A stretch of 64,000 nt of DNA from Cenococcum geophilum 1.58. Taxonomy: Eukaryota > Ascomycota > Dothideomycetes > Gloniales > Gloniaceae. The stretch covers positions 186,001 to 250,000 of the forward strand of contig KV748261.1 in the NCBI GenBank assembly GCA_001692895.1. Reading direction: 5' to 3'. The position numbers and the translations under genes were made by a program. Below are positions 1-12,745 of the stretch, piece after piece. The notes beneath the pieces were generated by a model. It made no database searches. It saw only the letters and a program-made list of their open reading frames with translations, and had not been told where the DNA came from. Each line of letters begins with the position of its first letter. Position 1 is the stretch's first letter.

Positions 1-2650
1 TAGTTAGTACGTAAGGGGCATAGCAGTATTATATGCTTTAGTGTCTGTCTTAGCTAGCCATATTTGCATCTTAGGCTACCTACTAGAACACCTACCTAGT
101 AGAGCCAGTCTTTTAGTCCTATTACTCCTATTCTTAAGAGTATTGCTATTATATTTTCTGCCTTTATTAGGCCTTCTTAGAGCCCTAAAGTGTTTACCCC
201 CTATAGCGCTAACCATGCTACGGCTTAGGTTCTTCTTGCTTTAGTTAACCTCTATACCTTTAACTCCCATATACCTCTTTAGCGTTAGTTTAGCTAGTAT
301 TATATTACGGTAGTTAGTTTCCCAGCGTTCTTTTATACTTTACTTTAGCTCTTTTCTCTCTCTTACTATTATTCTTGCTAGCCTCTTACGCGTCTCCCTT
401 CCTCCTCTATATAGGCCTAGGCCCTAAAGCAGCACTATTCTTCTTCTACTTTCTTTACCTATTTCTCTAATATATCTTCCCTACTTTAGGGTTATTAGTT
501 TGTTCTCCTATAAGGCGCCTTAGGGTCCCTTTATAGTTTATTTAGGCGTGTCTTAATATACTTTATAACATTAGAGTTATGTTCCTTTTACGCCCTTTAT
601 ATTGCAGCGGCTTCAATATATAGTTATAGGGGGGGGAATATTAGCTTCCTTCTTAAGCAGTGCTGTGGCCGTTCGCTTATATCCGCCTATTATACTCTAA
701 AGGCAGGCTATTTAGACCTTTTAGAGTGGTTTAAGGAGCGATTTAGGGGGGCCTTTTTTAGATTCTCTAATAGCCTAAATACTAAACCTATACGTTATGG
801 TTGGCCAGATAACTACTATATATAGTAGGCGTAACCTCTAGAAGCATAGGCCCTATATAGAATTAACGATCCTAGATAATGTAATATACTATATTTAGCC
901 CTTATAGGCCGCTTAGGCCGCATATACGCTCTACTAAAGCTTACTATCTACCCATACTCCTAATACTCTTAGGCCCTAAACTAGCTAACCCCTAAAGCCT
1001 TAAATGCGAATTATATGCTAGAGATTTATAGATTAGTTGCGTTTTCTTATAAAGTAGATTAGCTAGTACTTCTCTAGTAAGAATTAGACTTTATGTCGTC
1101 TTGCCTATTCTATATAGGTGTTATAAGCTTTCTCTAGCGTTCTACAATTCTCTGCGGCTGTTGGCCTATATATAATTAGGTTTATATCGTTAATAAAGCC
1201 TATCCCCTAGGTCGCCCCTTTCTTAAAGGAGTTAAGTAGGTTGCTTATAAAGAAAAGGAAAAGTATAGGCGAGAGGGGTAATCCTTATAGTATTCCTATT
1301 GCAACTATAATAGGGGGGCTTTAGTATCCGCTAAAGACTAGTAATATTTCTTTTTAGCCTATAAACCCTTAAATAAATTATATAATCTATTCTAAGAAGC
1401 CTTTTACTCTAAGGATATATAGGAGACGCTTATAGGGTACGTTATTGTAGACGCCACTAATATTTAGGCTAAGCATTAATACTACAAAGTCCCTTCGCAT
1501 CGCCCATGCTAATTTAATAGTGGCAGCGAGTAGCGTAAGTGCTAATAGTATTAAGCGGTTCTTTCTTACCCCTATTTAGCTTTATAGTAGTAGGGCGTAT
1601 TCCTCTACCGTGTCTACTATATGGTCCGCTATTACCCTTTCTAAGATCTTGCTAAGGGTATTCTCTAGGGCAATAGGGCGGTAGCTCCTTGGAAATAAGT
1701 AGTCTACTTTACCTTCTTTATATAGGATAAACGTTATTATAGCTTTTCTAAGTCTTGGGTAGTAGCCTATTATAAAGTATACTCTAGCTATATCCGTAAG
1801 CTAAGGTGCTATTAGTAGTCCGCAGGTCTTTAGGGCTTTATTTAGGATCCTATCTAGTCCTAGTGCTATATTATTTAAAAGGCGGCTAATAGTTCTAGCC
1901 ATTTCTTCGGTTGTTATATCACTGTTAACCCTTAGGCGAGTTACCGGTACTTCGCCCGTAATATCGCTAAGGTCTACTAAAGCTAGTTAGGGGAAAAATC
2001 TTTCTATAAGGATTTTTTCCTTCTCCTTATTGTTACTTATGGCTAGTAATTTACCTAGTCTTCGCAGGGGCGGGAGGTGTGGGTCTTCTACTGGATGTCC
2101 TACCTTTCTCTTTACCCATTTCGCTATTCTCTAAAGACCTTTATTATGGGGGAGGCTCGAGTTAGTAGTATACTTATTTATAAACTGTCTCCAGCTATTC
2201 CTTACTTCTTTTTTTAGGGTATTCTTTAGCTGGTTTCTTGTGTCTTTGTAATATCTCTCGTCTTTAAAATCATAGCTGCTTATATATTTTCTTCTTACTT
2301 ATCATTGGCTGGCGATAAGAACCGCGCATTATGTGGACCATACGTATCGCGTATAGGGGCCCGCTTTTAAAACTGGGCAGTACTCTTCTAACCTATTTTT
2401 AATTGTTACCTAAATCCTTTCTAGTCTTTAGTTGATTTCCTTAGGGGTAGCTACTAAGCCTCGCTTATTTGGTATTGGGTGGATTTCTTCTAGGTCTTAA
2501 AGTTGTTGTTTAACTGTGTTAAGGAAGCTGTCTGTCTTAAGCTTTCTTATTGCGTATCTTTTGCTATTTAATTATGCCTTAATATCCAGATCTAGCTATA
2601 TCTGGATGGGGATATGGTCTAAAGCGAGTGCCTATTCTTCTTCGGGGTTG
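1..2650 (-). mobile_element. LINE (non-LTR retrotransposon) ORF2 fragment, RIP-degraded
   Basis: Read on the minus strand. About 2640-2560 gives the end of an endonuclease domain (ALDHIPI, matching the SDHxPI motif). The reverse transcriptase then follows, with GIL*GLPLSPILF (canonical PQGSPLSPxLF) near 1240-1300. The active-site block reads GFINDINLI at about 1168-1201, where families have F-x-D-D, so the first Asp has become Asn by G-to-A. Toward position 1 the post-RT part contains an IPPPITIY-like block (ESGLPPI in relatives). The upstream ORF1 and most of the endonuclease are missing, and the element runs off the left edge. The endonuclease end is cut at about 2650 by the gypsy A fragment. 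All stops are TAA/TAG of RIP type. Assignment to the Tad1/I group is inferred from motif order; an RNase H domain was not seen. Confidence 0.8.
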
Positions 2651-2654
2651 CACC

Positions 2655-3164
2655 TTTATAATTAATAACTAAATAGAACTTATAAGGAAGCTTAGTATAA
2701 ACTACTAAGGAAGTAACTACTTTTAATAGGTTAAAGTAGTAAAATTTTTAGAAGCTTATATACTATAGTATAGGAATAATGTACTTAATAGTATATATAA
2801 ATACTATAGGTAGTTTACATTAATCTCCTAAAAGGTTACTAAGGCTAGTAATTTAGAAAACTATAAATAAGGGTGCTGGTTTGTAAGGTAACTCTTATTT
2901 AAATATTAAAGATATATTATAACTAAAATAGGAGCTAACCTAGATAGATAAGACTCTTTTAACTTTTATCTAATAAGGAGAGCTATAGAGGACGGGCTTA
3001 ATTTATATAAAGGTATGAATTGGTTATTAATAATAAATCCTAAGAATTAAGGTATTTATTAGCTAGTTGGACAATTCTATAATTAATAACTAGCTATAAT
3101 TAACTAAAGATATATTATCCTTTAACCGCCTATAGCCTCTTAACTAAGTAAGTTAGTAAATACC
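2655..3164 (+). mobile_element. gypsy family A gag fragment (A')
   Basis: This stretch is a second copy of 4957-5460 of the gypsy A element. Both encode the same gag segment (for example FLEAYILQYRNN, REYYRQFTLISQKVTKA-like and QLLIINPK), with transition differences. It lacks LTR and pol. It joins the LINE on the left without recognisable ends. On the right it is broken by the E-type LTR after the sequence AAATACC, a point where the longer copy continues uninterrupted. Confidence 0.75.
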
Positions 3165-3381
3165 TATAAGGGATATTATTGCGGACACCTTAGGATGCCC
3201 TTAGGACAACCCCCGGATGCCTTTTAAATAGTCGCTAATTATATACTAGAGGTACGTGCCTATAGTATATAATCTCTACAATCCTAGAGGCCTTACCTCC
3301 TTAAGGATTTATCTCTCTTACTAATCTATCCTATTCTACAATTATATCCTTATAGCCCCTTATCTATAAGATCCCCTTATA
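3165..3381 (+). repeat. 5' LTR of truncated gypsy E copy (E2)
   Basis: 217 bp, the same length and sequence as the two LTRs of gypsy E at 54257-54473 and 62908-63124, but in plus orientation. It starts TATAAGGGATATTATT (TGTAAGGG before RIP) and ends GATCCCCTTATA. It is inserted in the A' gag fragment. Confidence 0.85.
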
Positions 3382-3821
3382 TTTAAATACTTCCTACTTC
3401 TTTTAGAAGGGTAGTTAGCTTTAAGGACTAGATTTTTTATTTATATCTTTTATTTATAACTACTATTCTCCTTTAAAATCTTACGATAACTTAAATGGAA
3501 GCTCTATAGGCACCTTATAGAAAGCCGTCGCGCTAAGGTAAAAAGGTCCCTCTAATAGTAAGAGATTGTAACAATATAACCCTTTAGGTAAGATAGCTAA
3601 ATAAGCCTTAATACCTAAATACTCTAGGAGCTTAAAGACTCTTATATACCTATAGTTACCGCTAAGGAAAATATAGATACCCTTTATAATAGTTATAACG
3701 CTATTAAAAAGTAACTAGAACCCCTCTAGCCCCACCTAGGCTAATTAGAAGATTAAGCGCTAGAGGTAACTTTAAGATCTTCTATTAAGCTAGAAATACT
3801 AAAGGAATATACTAATACTAT
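3165..3821 (+). mobile_element. truncated gypsy E copy (LTR plus leader and start of gag)
   Basis: After the 217-bp LTR, 3382-3820 is collinear with the reverse complement of 62907-62470 of gypsy E. The shared blocks include the RIP-changed AGAAAGCCGTCGCGC and CCCCACCTAGGCTAATTA segments. Homology ends abruptly after AATATACTAAT at about 3820, where gypsy A sequence starts. The rest of this copy is not in the window. Confidence 0.8.
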
Positions 3822-4719
3822 AGTGGTGTAATTTGGCCCCCTGGATTTAATATCTAGATTAGGCGTAGCTTTGGGAGAGCCTAGGCCTTTTATAGTTATA
3901 TAGGTCGGTCTAGAGCCCTTAGAGTCTTTAACAACTTAGGCGATACCAACAGGCACACAATTTTCCTTTAATACACTCTTTTCTTTCTCTTCTTACTGCT
4001 TAATTCAAACTAATTATAACTAACTAATAGATAGACCGATTAACAGACAGACAGTACTATAACTTTTTATCTAAGAGATAATGTACCCTCCTATATATTT
4101 TATGGCATTCCATATAGGGATAACGGTAAGCTCTTTAGATTAGAAGTCTAGTGCTATATATACAGAAGACGTATAGAAACGATCTAGAACTGTAATAGAA
4201 CGGCTAAGATAAAGAAGTACGGGTATATTAGCGACTAGTACGTAGCTACCGCCATAAAGAATAAACTAATAATATTTGCCGAGCTCTTTATACGGGAATG
4301 GTGGTTAGTAAACAGCGATAAGAAGGCAAGTACGTAGCATAGTAAGACGAAGGATAAAAGGAAGGACTATAGTATACTAGGAACGGCAGAGAAAAGTCTT
4401 TTACATTTTGTTTACTATATTTATAATAGTCTATACTATTAATCTCGCATTTATTGGAGCTACCTTTAAATTTATAATAATAGCGACAGTACCAGTAGAG
4501 GAATTTTTAGGAATATTAGGCCCATTCTATAATAATAGTAAGGGCGCTAGAAAGGGAGAGAAAAGAAAATAGCTTATTAAACCGCGACGCTCTCCTAAAC
4601 TAGGGCATGTAATACTAACCCTGACTTCTATAACGTTAGGGACTAACAACCCTTAATAAATAGAGGGTAAGGGTTATAAGGACCACCTACCTGTCCCTAG
4701 AGAAACTATAAGTCCGCTA

Positions 4720-6100
4720 CCTCTTACTAAACCACTAGTGGAACAAAATAAGGTATATATTATAGCCCAGCTTATACCGGCTCTAGAAACCCCTAAGACC
4801 CCTTACTTTACAGGATAAAACGTATTATAATTTATTAAACAGTATAAGCGGCTATATATCCGGTACCATATTATAGATAATAAGAAATATTAAGGACTTT
4901 TAGAGTATTGCGACTATTAGATAGGGATATAGATCTAAAGTCTGCCTAAGTTTACTATTAGTAACTAGATAGAACTTATAGGAAAGCTTAAGATAGACTA
5001 CTAAGAAAGTAACTACTTTTAATAAGTCAAAACGGTAGAATTCTTAGAAGCCTATATACTGCAGTATAGGAATAATCCACCCAGTAGTATACGCGAATAC
5101 TATAGGCAGTTTACGTTAATCTCCTAGAAGGTTACTAAGGCTAATAATTTAGAAAACTATAAACAAGGGTACTAGTTCGTAAGGGGACTCCTATTTAAAT
5201 ACTAAAGATATATAATAACTAAAACAGGAGCCGACCCTAATTAGTAAGAGTTTTTTTAACTTCCACCTACTAAGGAGAGCTGTAAAAGACAGGCTTAATT
5301 CAAAGGCGCTAATTAGTTATTAATAATAAATCCTAAGAAACAAGGTCTTTGTTAGCTAGTTAGATAATTCTATAATTAGTAACTAGCTATAACAAACTAA
5401 AGAGATACTGCCCTTTAACTACTTATAGTCTCTTAGCTAAGCAAGTTGGTAAATACCTATTAAATAACTTAGGAAATAGACCCTAAACTAGAGAAACTTA
5501 CTAAATAACTCTAAAAGCTTAATCTTAGGACAGTTAAATTAGTGGGCGTTATATCTTTAATGCCGTTCCTAGATAGGATTTGCTAAGATCTAATATAGTA
5601 CATACAGCTCCTAAATAAGGCGTTAATACGTTAAGAATAAATGGACCCGTAACTGGTACTAGGTAATAATAGACTATAGCCGCCCTATAAGGGAGCGCTA
5701 TAAGAACGATATAAGCTAGGCTTAGCAAGGTATAGAGGGCTAGGGAACTTTAGCGCATACTAGATACAAAATTAGACGTATTATAGATGTGGGGATGTCT
5801 ATTATTTTATTAATTAATGTCCACAGCTCTAAGAGTTAGTTTATTATAGTTTCCTATATATAATTAAAAATAATTAAATATATACTAGAATATATAAGCG
5901 CCTAGGAAATATAATTCTATATTTACTAAATAACAATTAAATCTAGTTCCTTAAAGACTAGCTAAGGTAAAACGTAAATATTAATCTTAATGCGCTAGCG
6001 ATAAGTGTTTAACTAAAGGTAGCTTCCGTGGAGCTTATAGAGGGTAGTAATACTAAAAGTAAAGAGGAACTTAGTAAGTCCTAAGAAGATATATACTAAG
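4720..6100 (+). pseudogene. gag: gypsy A gag with CCHC knuckle
   Basis: A continuous gag-like frame appears if RIP stops are read as Gln/Trp: PALETPKTPYFTGQNVL, then QFIKQYKRLYI, REYYRQFTLISQKVTKA and LLIINPKKQG. A zinc-knuckle remnant YYRCGDVYYFINQCP lies near 5790-5825, where C-x2-C-x4-H-x4-C has lost the first Cys and the His to Tyr by C-to-T changes. It would form the capsid and RNA-binding protein. The 500-bp fragment at 2655-3164 is a second copy of its middle part. Confidence 0.65.
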
Positions 6101-6299
6101 TAGAGTTAATATATATTAATTTAGTAGGGGCTTTAACCTAGTTATAGCTTACGCTATAGGTATATAATCTTAGGAAACTGTAAGGGGAAGTAAGGGTAAT
6201 AAAATAGCCTCTAAAACCATCTAGTCTATAACCGGCAACGGTTTAAAATATATAACTAGGAGGATATATCTAAATCGCATTATAACCCTAGCAGTAGGC

Positions 6300-9200
6300 T
6301 CCTCTACCACCATTAAGCAGTAATAGGGTTAATAAAATAAATTACACTAAATAGCTAAGATAGATAAAGCAAATAGCGGATATAATAATAATAGTTAAAG
6401 TATTACAACTAAAGCCAGTTAGAACAATAAATATACTAAAAGGAAACGTCCTAAGCCTAACCGTAATGGCGGACAAGATCTTGTTAAAGACTATTAAAGT
6501 TACTATTAGTAACTGCCTTATATACATACTTAAAGTTATAAGGCTATTCTTTAAACCTCTTTTGCTACTCTTTATAAAGCCTTACTAATAGAAGTAAGAG
6601 GATATTAAGGCATCTGTATTATTAGTACACCTAATATTTTATGCTAATTAAGCCGGCCTAATAACTACTAAAGTAGACTAGATTAAATAAGAAGTAGGAT
6701 TTATCTATTTTTAAAGGCGGTACCTAAAGGTAGAAGCCCAGATAGGAGACGGAAGGGCTAAATACTTAATTAACTTTAGAGCTAAGCTTAACCTTATTAA
6801 GGAAATCGTAGCCCTATAATATAGCCTGCTAATATTAAGTCTGCCTTTATAGTTATAAGGCGTGCGTTTAACGTCTATAAATAGAACCTAGTCTAAGTTT
6901 ATTAGGCTAGTATATATAGTCCCTATAGTAATAAGTAACGTCTTATTATCTATAACGTTTATTACTATAGGGGAAATGTTATATAAGGTAATACTTAGTA
7001 AGCTATAGTTAGTAAGGGCTAGACTAGCAACAAAACAAACCGCAATAAGTTAGGTATCTTATATTATTTAATTAAAAGATAGTAAAGTTAAAATAAGGTT
7101 TTTAATGTCCTATAAGAATGCAATATTCTTTAAACTAAATAAAGGTATTAGTATAGAAAATAGTTCAGGAAATGTATAGCTAGTATAACTGCTAGGATTA
7201 TATCTAGGGTTACTTATAACGCGGCGTATTAGGATAAAAAGGATATTAAGAATAAAGAGGAGGGAAATAAGGTATAGCTCTAACACGGATATATATTATT
7301 TTAGATATCCGCTAGACAGAGCCATTAATAGGAAAAGGAGTATAATATTAAATAGAGAGAGCTTAACAGTAAAACATTAGAGGAAGTCCTAAAGAAATAC
7401 TTAAGGAAGAATTAGAAGCTAGTGTTTAAAGTAAAAGCTAATTCCCTTATATATTAAATGTTAAAGATAACGGATTTATTTATAATATAAATAGAAAGCT
7501 ACTAAAGTAAGGCCTAACTTAATGCTATAAATATAGCAACTGCGTATAAAAGGAAGGCAGATAAAGTCTACCTAGTTAATTTATTAGCACTAAATGGAAT
7601 AGTTATAAAAGGCATAATAAAATAGTAAGAGGTAGCCTTATATTAACAGAAGGCGTCTATTTAAGTATTGCCTCTTAGTCCGTATAATTATTTTCTTAAG
7701 CCGCGATATACTAAGCTGGCCCGCGGGGCGCGACTAAAGATAAAATGGTTAGAGCGTATAATTATAGGAGATATTTAGCCAAGAGAAAGGGAGATCCTTA
7801 AGGCTATACTATTTAACTAAAAAGAGGCTCTAGTATAGGAGTTCTCTAAGATAGGCCGTATTAGTAGGGATATAACTCTACTACTAAAGATTAAGACTGT
7901 GCCGTATAAAGCATAGCAAGTACTAAACTTTCCTATACTAAGGGCCCTATAAGGAGAAGTGATAAATATATTATAAAAGCGACTAGCTTAAGGGACTCTA
8001 GAATATTATAAAAGCCTATATAGGAACCTATGGTTTCTTATAAGTAAGAAGGAATATAAGAAGTACTAACTAATTAATGTAGTAATAAATATTAACTAAG
8101 TAACTATTAGGGACGCAAATCTGCCACTATATGCTAACGAATTTTCCGAAGAATTTGCAGGGTGTAAAGTTATATCTTTAGTAGACTTCTTCTCTAGCTA
8201 TAACTAATTAGAGCTAGATATAGAAAGCCAGAACCTAATAGCTTTTATAATACCTTTAGAACTTCTATAATAAACAACGGTACCTATAAAAGGTATAAAT
8301 TCTATAGCCTAGTTCGTATAGATAATTACTAAGATCTTAAAACGGCACATCCTATATTATACCCTACTATTTCTAGATAATATTATAGTAAAAGGCCTAC
8401 AGACAGTATATAATGAGGAGAAGAGCCTTTTAGGTATGCGTAAATCCATTCTAGAATATATTATATAGTTAGACGGAGTACTTACAGATTTAGAATAAGC
8501 TGGGTATACAATTTTAGGCACAAAGTCTCATTTCTATAAAGACGAGATTATAGTAGTTGGCTACCGCTATAATAGAAAAGGATAATATCCGGAAGAGTTA
8601 AAGATTATAAAGATTACTTACTAGAAAGACTGCGAAGACGTTATATTAGCCTAAGCGTTCCTAGAAGTCGTTATATATTACTAAATATAGGTAAAAGACT
8701 TCGCGATTAAGGCAGAGCTAATTTTCTAACTACTATAAGTAAACGTTCTGTTTGTATAGAGTATAGAGCAAATAGCCACTTTAAAGACTCTAAAGTATGC
8801 AGTTATTACTATACCTATATTAGTTTAGCTGGATTATAGTAAAGGGGCTAAGCTAATTATTCTCGCCGTTAACGGATATAAGAATAGATGGGGGTATAAC
8901 CTTATATAACTGGACGTATAAGGTCATTATTACCCATATTAATATAAAAGTAGTATTTAGTCTTAGGCAGAACAGAAATATAACTTAGGAAAGCTTAAGT
9001 ATTAGGCGTTATTATATATGTTAAAGAAGTATCGCGTATACCTATATAGCGTTCGCTTTATAGTTAAGATAGATATAAATACCTTAGTTGTATAACTAAA
9101 TTATACTACTACTAATTTACCTAGAGCCTTAATAATAAGATAGCTAGTATAGATCTAGCTATAGGACTTTAATATTAGACATATACTAAAAAAGAAGAAT

Positions 9201-10352
9201 AGCCTAGCTAACGGACTTTTATAATAGCTACCTAATAGTAAATAACCTAATAAGCCAGCTAAGGATATTAAAGAGTTTATTAACTATAAGCTAAGTGCCT
9301 TAGAATATACAGCTAGCCCTTTTAAAATAAAAGCGGATCTGCTATTAAAAGACTTATATTTAGAGGAATCTTAGAAAATTGCAAAATAGCTAGTAACCTT
9401 ACGGCGTCTAAAGGAGATAAATATTAAGGAATTTAAAAGGGTTAAACGGCACGCGCTAAAGTTCCTAGTATGTAATTAATAGCTCTTCCGCTAATAAAAA
9501 ATTTACTAATATAAAGAGTAGTTAATAACGAGATAACTTAGTAAGAGATTATTAAGAGCCTTTATAATTAGAGTAGATATTATAGATAAAAGGGAACGTA
9601 CTAAAGGATCTTAAATTGGTATTAGTGGCTAGGGCTATAGAATTAGATATTATAGTATATTAAGTCATATTTATAATACTAGGGGCGACAGTTAGGGTAG
9701 GAAGAAGAAGTAATATACCCTATATAGGAGTCTACCTTATAGTAATGAGTAGCGGTAGATATTATATATATGCCGCTAAACCGTCTTAGATTCCGGTACC
9801 TGGCTATTACTTAAAAATATATATCTAGATAGGTAGAAGCTTAGGCCCTTTAAAATAAAGATATAAAAAGTATAGTAAAGTTCCTCTATAAAAATATTAT
9901 CTGCTAATAGGGAGTATTTAGATAGCTTTCTATAAATAGTGGAGAAGAGAATACTAATATTACTACTACGCTTGTAGAGCTCTATAATATAAAAAGAGTT
10001 ATAGCTTCTGTATATTACTTATAGGAGTAAGGCTTTATAAAGCGAGGTTATAAACTTATAATAGACACTTCAGCAAAGATAGATAGCTTATAGCTAGATA
10101 ATCTTTATACTGTCTTATAGGCTAATAAAACGACTATTAAGCGGTCTACGGGAATAACGCTAGTAAGAGTTATATATGGGTATAAGTATGTCCTTCCTAT
10201 TAAACTCTATATACTTACCTAGTAAGTACTACCTTAGTAAACCATCTGGACCACTATAGAGCTACTAGTATTTTGCGTAAAATAGTTTAACTAAAGAGAC
10301 GTGGATATATAAGAGGCTATAGCGCGTATAAGACGACTAAGGGTAATAAATA
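6300..10352 (+). pseudogene. pol: gypsy A pol (protease-RT-RNase H-integrase N-part)
   Basis: The RT part is clear at about 8040-8480: LINVVININ, then NLPLYANEFSEEFAGC, ISLVDFFSSYNQLELD and FLDNIIV. The last carries the YxDD site with Asp-to-Asn (FLDD became FLDN). RNase H follows near 8860-9230 (ILAVNGYKNRWGY, YLYSVRFIVKID, FNIRHILKKKNSLANGL). The integrase region begins after 9500 and is cut at 10352 by M1, continuing at 12286. Numerous TAA/TAG stops make it non-functional. The arrangement RT-RNase H-integrase is that of Ty3/gypsy; the clade was not determined. Confidence 0.75.
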
Positions 10353-10406
10353 TATCGGGAAAATATTCGCAGGATGAGATTTAAGTAGACTTTGGTTTTC
10401 GCGTTT

Positions 10407-10655
10407 CGCGTAATTGACATGTAATTTGACTAACTTAACACGCAATTAACTAACTTGACATATAATTGACCAATTTAACACATCTAAAAGTTAAATAACA
10501 CGCAGTTGACCTATTTAACAACTTTAAAAGCTAACTATATATTCCTTGACACGCAGTTAACCTACTTAATAGCTAACTGTATATTTCTTAACACGCAGTT
10601 AACCTATTTAACAACTTTAAAAGCTAACTGTATATTCCTTGATATGCAATTAAGG
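10407..10655. repeat. M1 subterminal repeats
   Basis: Imperfect repetition of short blocks such as TTGACACGCAGTTAACC, TTTAACAACTTTAAAAGC and TAACTGTATATTCC, 20-60 bp apart. The mirror set lies in M2 at 23340-23590. Subterminal repeats like these often bind transposase, but here that is only inference. Confidence 0.65.
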
Positions 10656-10707
10656 TAAAGTTATATGCTAATTACGCAAATGAATTTTTACATAGTTTTA
10701 TTACTTA

Positions 10708-11178
10708 GAGGCTCTGCACAAGGCTCTACACGAAGCTCTACACGAAGCTCTACGTACAGAGGCTCTGCACGAGGCTCTGCGCGAAGCTCTGCGTACGGAG
10801 GCTCTGCACGAAGCTCTGCACGAAGCTCTGCACGAAGCTCTGCACGAAGCTCTGCGTACGGAGGCTCTGCACGAAGCTCTGCACGAAGCTCTACGTACAG
10901 AGGCTCTGCACGAGGCTCTGCGCGAGGCTCTGCGTACGGAGGCTCTGCACGAAGCTCTGCACGAAGCTCTGCACGAGGGCTCTGCGCGAAGCTCTGCGTA
11001 CGGAGGCTCTACACGAAGCCCTGCACGAGGCTCTGCGCGAAGCTCTGCATACGGAGGCTCTACACGAAGCTCTACACGAAGCTCTATACGAAGCTCTATA
11101 CGAAGCTCTACGTACAGAGGCTCTGCACAAGGCTCTGCGCGAAGCTCTGCGTACGGAGGCTCTACACGAAGCTCTGCA
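10708..11178. repeat. 12-bp minisatellite array in M1
   Basis: About 39 head-to-tail copies of GCTCTGCACGAA with variants GCTCTACACGAA, GCTCTGCGTACGGAG and GCTCTGCGCGAA. The common G/A variation (TGCA versus TACA) is a RIP-type change. Because the unit is a multiple of 3 without stop codons, several frames stay open; I do not take these as genes. Confidence 0.92.
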
Positions 11179-11304
11179 TCGGGTCCCCGCTATATTCCCG
11201 ATAGCGTCTACACGTGTCTCTGCCTATGTAGCCGCCTTATTTTTACCCTTCCTTCCTTCCTTACATCCTCCCTACCTAGGGAGGCACTAGAACGGCAGCC
11301 AGCA

Positions 11305-11640
11305 GAGGACCGTTGCTAGAACTAGATGACTATCGCTAGAACTAAACACCGTCGCCAGAACCAGACGACCGTTACTAGAACCAGACGACCGTCGCCAGAG
11401 CCAGACGACCGTCGTCAGAGCCAGACGACTATCGCCAGAGCCAGACAACTGTCGCTAGAACCAGACGACCGTCGCCAGAACCAGACGACCGTTACCAGAA
11501 CCAGAACGACCCGTCGCCAGAGCCAGACGACCGTCGCCAGAACCAGACGACCGTTACCAGAGCCAGACGACCGTTACCAGAACCAGGACGACCGTCGCCA
11601 GAACCAGACGACTGTCGCCAGAGCCAGACGACAACGACTA
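11305..11640. repeat. 20-bp minisatellite array in M1
   Basis: About 17 copies of a 20-bp unit close to CGTCGCCAGAACCAGACGAC, alternating AACC/AGCC in the middle. The unit begins and ends with complementary GTCG/CGAC, so each copy can form a small hairpin. Confidence 0.9.
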
Positions 11641-11682
11641 GCCAGCGAACACTATAAACGATTCGATCGATTGATCAAATCA

Positions 11683-11935
11683 AGGTAGCACAGACAGGTA
11701 GGCACAAACAGGGAGATGCTGACGGGTAGGCAGATGTAGACAGGTAGGCAGATACAGACAGGTAAGCAGATGCAGATAGGTAAGCAGATGCAGACAGGTA
11801 GGCAGATGCTGACGGGTAGGCAGATATAGACAGGTAGGCAGATGCAAACAGGTAGGCGATGCAGATAGGTAGGCAATGTAGACAGGTAGGCAATGTAGAT
11901 AGGTAGGCGATGCAAGCAGGTAGGTAGATAGGCAG
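11683..11935. repeat. 18-bp minisatellite array in M1
   Basis: Tandem copies of AGGTAGGCAGATGCAGAC, grading into shorter AGGTAGGCAATGTAGAC and AGGTAGGTAGATAGGC forms. The reverse set is at 21478-21735 in M2. Confidence 0.88.
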
Positions 11936-12285
11936 GTAAGTAAGTCAATAGGTAAATAGGGTAGAAGAGAACTATCGCTATATTATATTAAATTATCTAA
12001 AATAATATTATTTATTTTGCTAGCCTTATAAATAGCTTTAAAATAGCTTTTATTTATTTAAAATATGCTATTAGTATAAAAGAGGTAAATATAATTATGG
12101 TTGCCAAATGCGTAGATTGCTGGCAGGTTGCGCGTAGGTTACGCGCAGGCTGCACACAGGCTGCGTGTCAAAAAAACACGACATAGGCTAGTCGGTCGAG
12201 TTGCTAAATGACCTCAACTGCGCGCCAATTGCGTCAACCACCAGCCATTGAGGCCATTGAAAGGGTACCATATTTTGCCGATGTA

Positions 12286-12745
12286 GTAAGGAATATTTTA
12301 ATAATACTTATTACATTCGCTAGGATAGATTTAAGGTTAGAGATATAGTTATACTCTATAACATATAGCTTAAATAAGATTATTTTAGTAGTTATAAGTT
12401 AAATCTAAAATAGCTAGGCCCGTTCCGTGTATATAAAAGTTACCCTTATAAAGGATAGTACTTAATTAAGGATTTTAACGGCACGCCGTTCTATAACTAA
12501 ACTCTAGGGAATAGATTAAAGAAGTTCTATTAATAAGAAATCTTTAAAGTTTGCTAGGAAGACTAGCTTAACTAGTTAGGCGGAACTATACTATAAGAAA
12601 TAACAGCAGAGCTAGAACCTAAGGAAGATACTATATAAAATCCACCAGTATCGCAACGCCGTATAGATTAAGAAGTGCGCGTTTTAGAAAGATTATTTAA
12701 TAGAACTAAGTATAAAATATTTAACTAGGGGGCAGTTAAGTTCTA
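12286..12745 (+). pseudogene. pol: gypsy A pol C-terminus (after M1)
   Basis: Continuation of the gypsy A integrase C-terminal region after M1: LVLLYNI, then LGPFRVYKSYPYKGQYLIKDFNGTPFYN, then RLKKFYQQEIFKV, the usual SH3-like tail of retroelement integrases. A Glu-rich tail and a GGRGG segment follow, ending at the purine tract near 12750. RIP stops are present throughout. Confidence 0.65.

Larger units (their letters stand above)
10353..12283 (+). mobile_element. minisatellite-bearing TIR element M1
   Basis: It inserts in gypsy A between two TA dinucleotides (10351-10352 and 12284-12285). Left end (C/T)ATCGGGAAAATATTC, right end reverse complement CATCGGCAAAATATGG. The interior appears non-coding and modular: subterminal AACACGCAGTTAACC-type repeats (10407-10655), a 12-bp array (10708-11178), a CCCGCTATATTCCCGATAG spacer, a 20-bp array (11305-11640), a GATTCGATCGATTGATC palindrome, an 18-bp array (11683-11935), an AT-rich block, then CGCGCAGG-rich repeats. 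M2 is the same element inverted, and M3 is a relative. No transposase is visible, so it is probably non-autonomous. A Tc1/mariner-like TA target is possible but unproven. Confidence 0.8.

Noticed and set aside
41-244. 67-codon plus-strand frame
   Set aside because: Leu-rich translation antisense to the LINE ORF2 remnant; a shadow frame.
10708-11935. CRISPR-like array
   Set aside because: Units of 12, 18 and 20 bp are directly contiguous with no unique spacers, and the genome is clearly fungal.
10665-11948. Several open frames of 70-180 codons over the M1 arrays
   Set aside because: Low-complexity translations (SARSS, RASC, PTYLH) of tandem repeats on both strands; no domain, no start context, RIP-type variation.
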